Assembly (NCBI RefSeq): GCF_002813295.1
Contig: NZ_PHUE01000001.1
Location: 4,909,517 to 4,973,516 of the forward strand
Length of the DNA: 64,000 bases
From: Flavobacterium sp. 5
GTDB taxonomy: Bacteria; Bacteroidota; Bacteroidia; Flavobacteriales; Flavobacteriaceae
Direction of reading: 5' to 3'
Shown here: positions 62,069 to 64,000 of the stretch, in pieces
How the letters are laid out: each line of letters starts with the position of its first letter
Position numbering within the stretch: position 1 is the stretch's first letter
Made by a program: the position numbers and the translations under genes
The notes under the pieces: model-generated
Database searches by the model: none
What the model saw: only the letters and a program-made list of their open reading frames with translations
Told to the model about the DNA's origin: nothing

Positions 62069-62923
62069 ATGAAAGTTTTTCCATTTAAAATACCAAAGTC
62101 AAGTGAAGAAGCATTTATTTATCAGGAAGACCGTGAATATATTTTTTATGATAAATACCATCAACATGAGGAAATTCAGATTAGTTATATAAAAAAAGGA
62201 GAAGGTACTGTTTTAGTCGGTGATATGATTTCGGAATATAAAGAAGGAGATATACTTATAGTAGGAAGCAATTTGCCGCACGTTTTTAAAAGTGATATAT
62301 CCGAAAGCAAAAAGAAATCTGTAATGCTTACCATTTTTTTTACAAAAAATTCATTTGGAAAAAACTTTTTCAACTTACCTGAATTGCACAGTATAGAGCC
62401 TTTTTTTGAAGCAATTAAAAATGGAATACGAATAAGAAATGCAAAGCCTTCCATAATAAAGAAGTTCGAAAAATTTAAAGACGCCGATAAATATGACCGC
62501 TTTATACTTTTCTTATACCTACTAAAAGCTTTTTGTCACGCAGAAAAAACACCTCTGTCTAATTATGTCTTTAATAAACCTTTTACAGATGCAGAAGGAA
62601 AAAGAATGCAAATGGTTTTTGATTTTGTGATGAATAACTACCAAAAAAATGTCACCTTAGATGAAGTTGCTCAAATTGCAACTATGACCAAAAATGCTTT
62701 TTGCAAATATTTTAAAACACGTACTAACAAAACTTTCTTTCAATTTTTAATCGAAATAAGAATTGAGCATGCCGCAAAACTACTTGTAAAAAACAAAGAA
62801 CTATCTGTTATTGAAATATCCGAAATGAGCGGATTTAATAACATTTCCAATTTCAATAGAAAATTCAAGGAAATAAAAAAGAAAACACCATTTGAATTTA
62901 AAAACTCACTTTCTGATTCCTAA
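62069..62923 (+). CDS. AraC family transcriptional regulator
   Basis: A 284-residue regulator. The N-terminal part is a cupin-type sensor (YHQHEEIQISYIKKGEGTVLVGD, then YKEGDILIVGSNLPHVF, both carrying metal/ligand-binding His positions). The C-terminal 100 residues are the double helix-turn-helix: VTLDEVAQIATMTKNAFCKYFKTRTNKTFFQFLIEIRIEHAAKLL, then SVIEISEMSGFNNISNFNRKFKEIKKKTPFEF. The second part matches the AraC signature. It is divergent from the hydroxyproline operon with a 187-base shared region, a standard arrangement for a local activator. Its inducer is likely hydroxyproline or a pathway intermediate (inference). Confidence 0.92.
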   Translation: MKVFPFKIPKSSEEAFIYQEDREYIFYDKYHQHEEIQISYIKKGEGTVLVGDMISEYKEGDILIVGSNLPHVFKSDISESKKKSVMLTIFFTKNSFGKNFFNLPELHSIEPFFEAIKNGIRIRNAKPSIIKKFEKFKDADKYDRFILFLYLLKAFCHAEKTPLSNYVFNKPFTDAEGKRMQMVFDFVMNNYQKNVTLDEVAQIATMTKNAFCKYFKTRTNKTFFQFLIEIRIEHAAKLLVKNKELSVIEISEMSGFNNISNFNRKFKEIKKKTPFEFKNSLSDS

Positions 62924-63024
62924 AAAACTAATAAATTCTAAAAAGTAAAATATATTTTTATGCAAATTTTAGCTGGTAAAACTGTCTTGCAAAAACTATC
63001 CTAAAATTATATCCTATAAACCAA

Positions 63025-63076
63025 AAAAGAGTAATATAGTATTTGTTATTGATAATAAATACTATGTTACTCTTTT
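63025..63076 (+). terminator. Terminator after the AraC regulator gene
   Basis: A long inverted repeat (AAAAGAGTAATATAGTATTT / AAATACTATGTTACTCTTTT, one mismatch) with a 12-base loop and A/T-rich ends, about 100 bases after the araC-type stop. It separates the regulator from the M1 peptidase gene and is probably bidirectional. Confidence 0.75.
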
Positions 63077-63169
63077 CAAATCTACATACTTTTGGAAATA
63101 AGCACTCTTTTCTTAACCCATAAAGGCTTTAGCTTACAATAAAGTCTTAAATCTCAAAATTACAATAGC

Positions 63170-64000
63170 ATGACCAGAAAGCACCTATTCCTTTTTATTT
63201 TTCTAAGTATAAATCTAATTTCATTCGGACAAACCACAAAAGTTTATACTCTTGCTGATACACTTAGAGGTAGTTTAACTCCAGAAAGACTATGGTGGGA
63301 TGTATTGCGATATGACATAACTGTAAAACCAGATTACGACAATAAACTAATACAAGGGAGTAATGCTATAACATACAAAACACTTAAAGAGAAAAGCAAT
63401 ACCAAAATGCAGATTGACTTGCAGGAACCTTTGGTTATTGACAGTGTAATACAATCCGGAAAAAAATTAAATTTCAAAAAAGAAGGTAGTGTTTGGTATA
63501 TAGAAACTACAAAATCTAAAGTTGGAACAACTCATAAAATAGAATTATTTTATAGTGGAAAAGTTCATGAAGCCATAAACGCTCCCTGGGATGGTGGCTG
63601 GATCTGGACAAAAGACGAATTAGGTCGCCCATGGATGACAGTAGCTTGTCAAGGACTTGGAGCATCAATTTGGTACCCTTGCAAAGACCATCAAAGTGAT
63701 GAACCAAATCAAGGAGCAAGTCTTACTATGACTGTACCTACTGCATTAACAGCAATTGCAAACGGAAGATTAGAATTTAAAAAAGTCAATAAAGACGGAA
63801 CAACCACCTCAAAATGGGCTGTTGTAAACCCTATCAGTAATTATTGCATCATTCCGTATATCGGTATGTATGTTAATTTTAAAGAAAACTATAAAGGCGA
63901 AAAAGGGAATTTAGATTTAAACTATTGGGTACTAGATTATAATTTAGAAAAAGCCAAAAGCTATATGCCTACTGAAGTGCATAATATGCTAAAAGCTTTT
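63170..64000 (+). CDS. M1 family aminopeptidase, N-terminal part (3' end off window)
   Basis: An ATG at 63170 opens a frame of 277 codons that runs to the window edge. It has a signal peptide (LFLFIFLSINLISFGQ) and the M1 N-terminal beta-saddle: RLWWDVLRYDITVKPDYDNKLIQGSNAITYK, IELFYSGKVHEAI, and the substrate-binding stretch DELGRPWMTVACQGLGASIWYPCKDHQSDEP. The catalytic HExxH would lie beyond the window. M1 enzymes are zinc aminopeptidases, here apparently periplasmic or secreted. It lies beyond the terminator of the AraC gene, so it is an independent unit, but its position beside the peptide-related locus is suggestive. Confidence 0.9.
   Translation, partial: MTRKHLFLFIFLSINLISFGQTTKVYTLADTLRGSLTPERLWWDVLRYDITVKPDYDNKLIQGSNAITYKTLKEKSNTKMQIDLQEPLVIDSVIQSGKKLNFKKEGSVWYIETTKSKVGTTHKIELFYSGKVHEAINAPWDGGWIWTKDELGRPWMTVACQGLGASIWYPCKDHQSDEPNQGASLTMTVPTALTAIANGRLEFKKVNKDGTTTSKWAVVNPISNYCIIPYIGMYVNFKENYKGEKGNLDLNYWVLDYNLEKAKSYMPTEVHNMLKAF

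Overview
The window looks like a chromosomal segment of a Flavobacterium-like member of the Bacteroidota. It is AT-rich and carries SusC/SusD pairs, a PorP/SprF-type secretion partner, a giant protein with a type IX secretion (T9SS) type B C-terminal signal, DUF4159 and TamB-like proteins, a malic enzyme fused to a phosphotransacetylase domain, and promoters of the Bacteroidota form TTG-N19-TAnnTTTG. I found no rRNA, tRNA, CRISPR array, insertion sequence or phage gene.

Layout. 1-7.4 kb is core housekeeping: the 5' part of a TamB-like gene (minus) divergent from tsaD, rsmE and a DUF4159 gene, then a secreted M43 metalloprotease, an AI-2E family permease, a THUMP-like methyltransferase and an unknown secreted protein. 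At 7.4-11.2 kb are a 55-residue pilin-like small ORF, a VanX-like dipeptidase and an arylsulfatase gene broken by a one-base deletion in a G run. At 11.4-30.3 kb (minus) a 5338-residue adhesin-like protein (15 Cys-pair Ig/PKD-like modules, 29 DUF11 modules, T9SS type B signal) is followed by its SprF-like partner and a PorE-like OmpA protein. At 31.7-39.4 kb (plus) lies a SusC/SusD operon with a fasciclin-like lipoprotein and two further lipoproteins. maeB is at 39.6-41.9 kb (minus).

From 61.9 kb down to 42.1 kb every gene is on the minus strand. The order is a pyrroline-4-hydroxy-2-carboxylate deaminase-type protein, an alpha-ketoglutarate semialdehyde dehydrogenase-type protein, 4-hydroxyproline 2-epimerase, an S9 (DPP IV-like) peptidase, a DUF885 peptidase-like protein, a DadA-like D-hydroxyproline oxidase, an APC amino-acid permease, a GH127 beta-L-arabinofuranosidase-like enzyme, an M61 peptidase and a SusC/SusD pair. 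A divergent AraC regulator sits at the head, with an M1 aminopeptidase (cut by the window edge) beyond it.

The four catabolic enzymes make a complete route from trans-4-hydroxy-L-proline to 2-oxoglutarate. Plant extensins and related hydroxyproline-rich glycoproteins carry beta-L-arabinofuranosides on hydroxyproline. The combination of GH127, SusCD, three peptidases, permease and this pathway therefore suggests an integrated locus for harvesting arabinosylated hydroxyproline-rich glycoproteins. The individual enzyme assignments are well supported by motifs. The integrated substrate hypothesis is inference, with collagen-type peptides as the main alternative.
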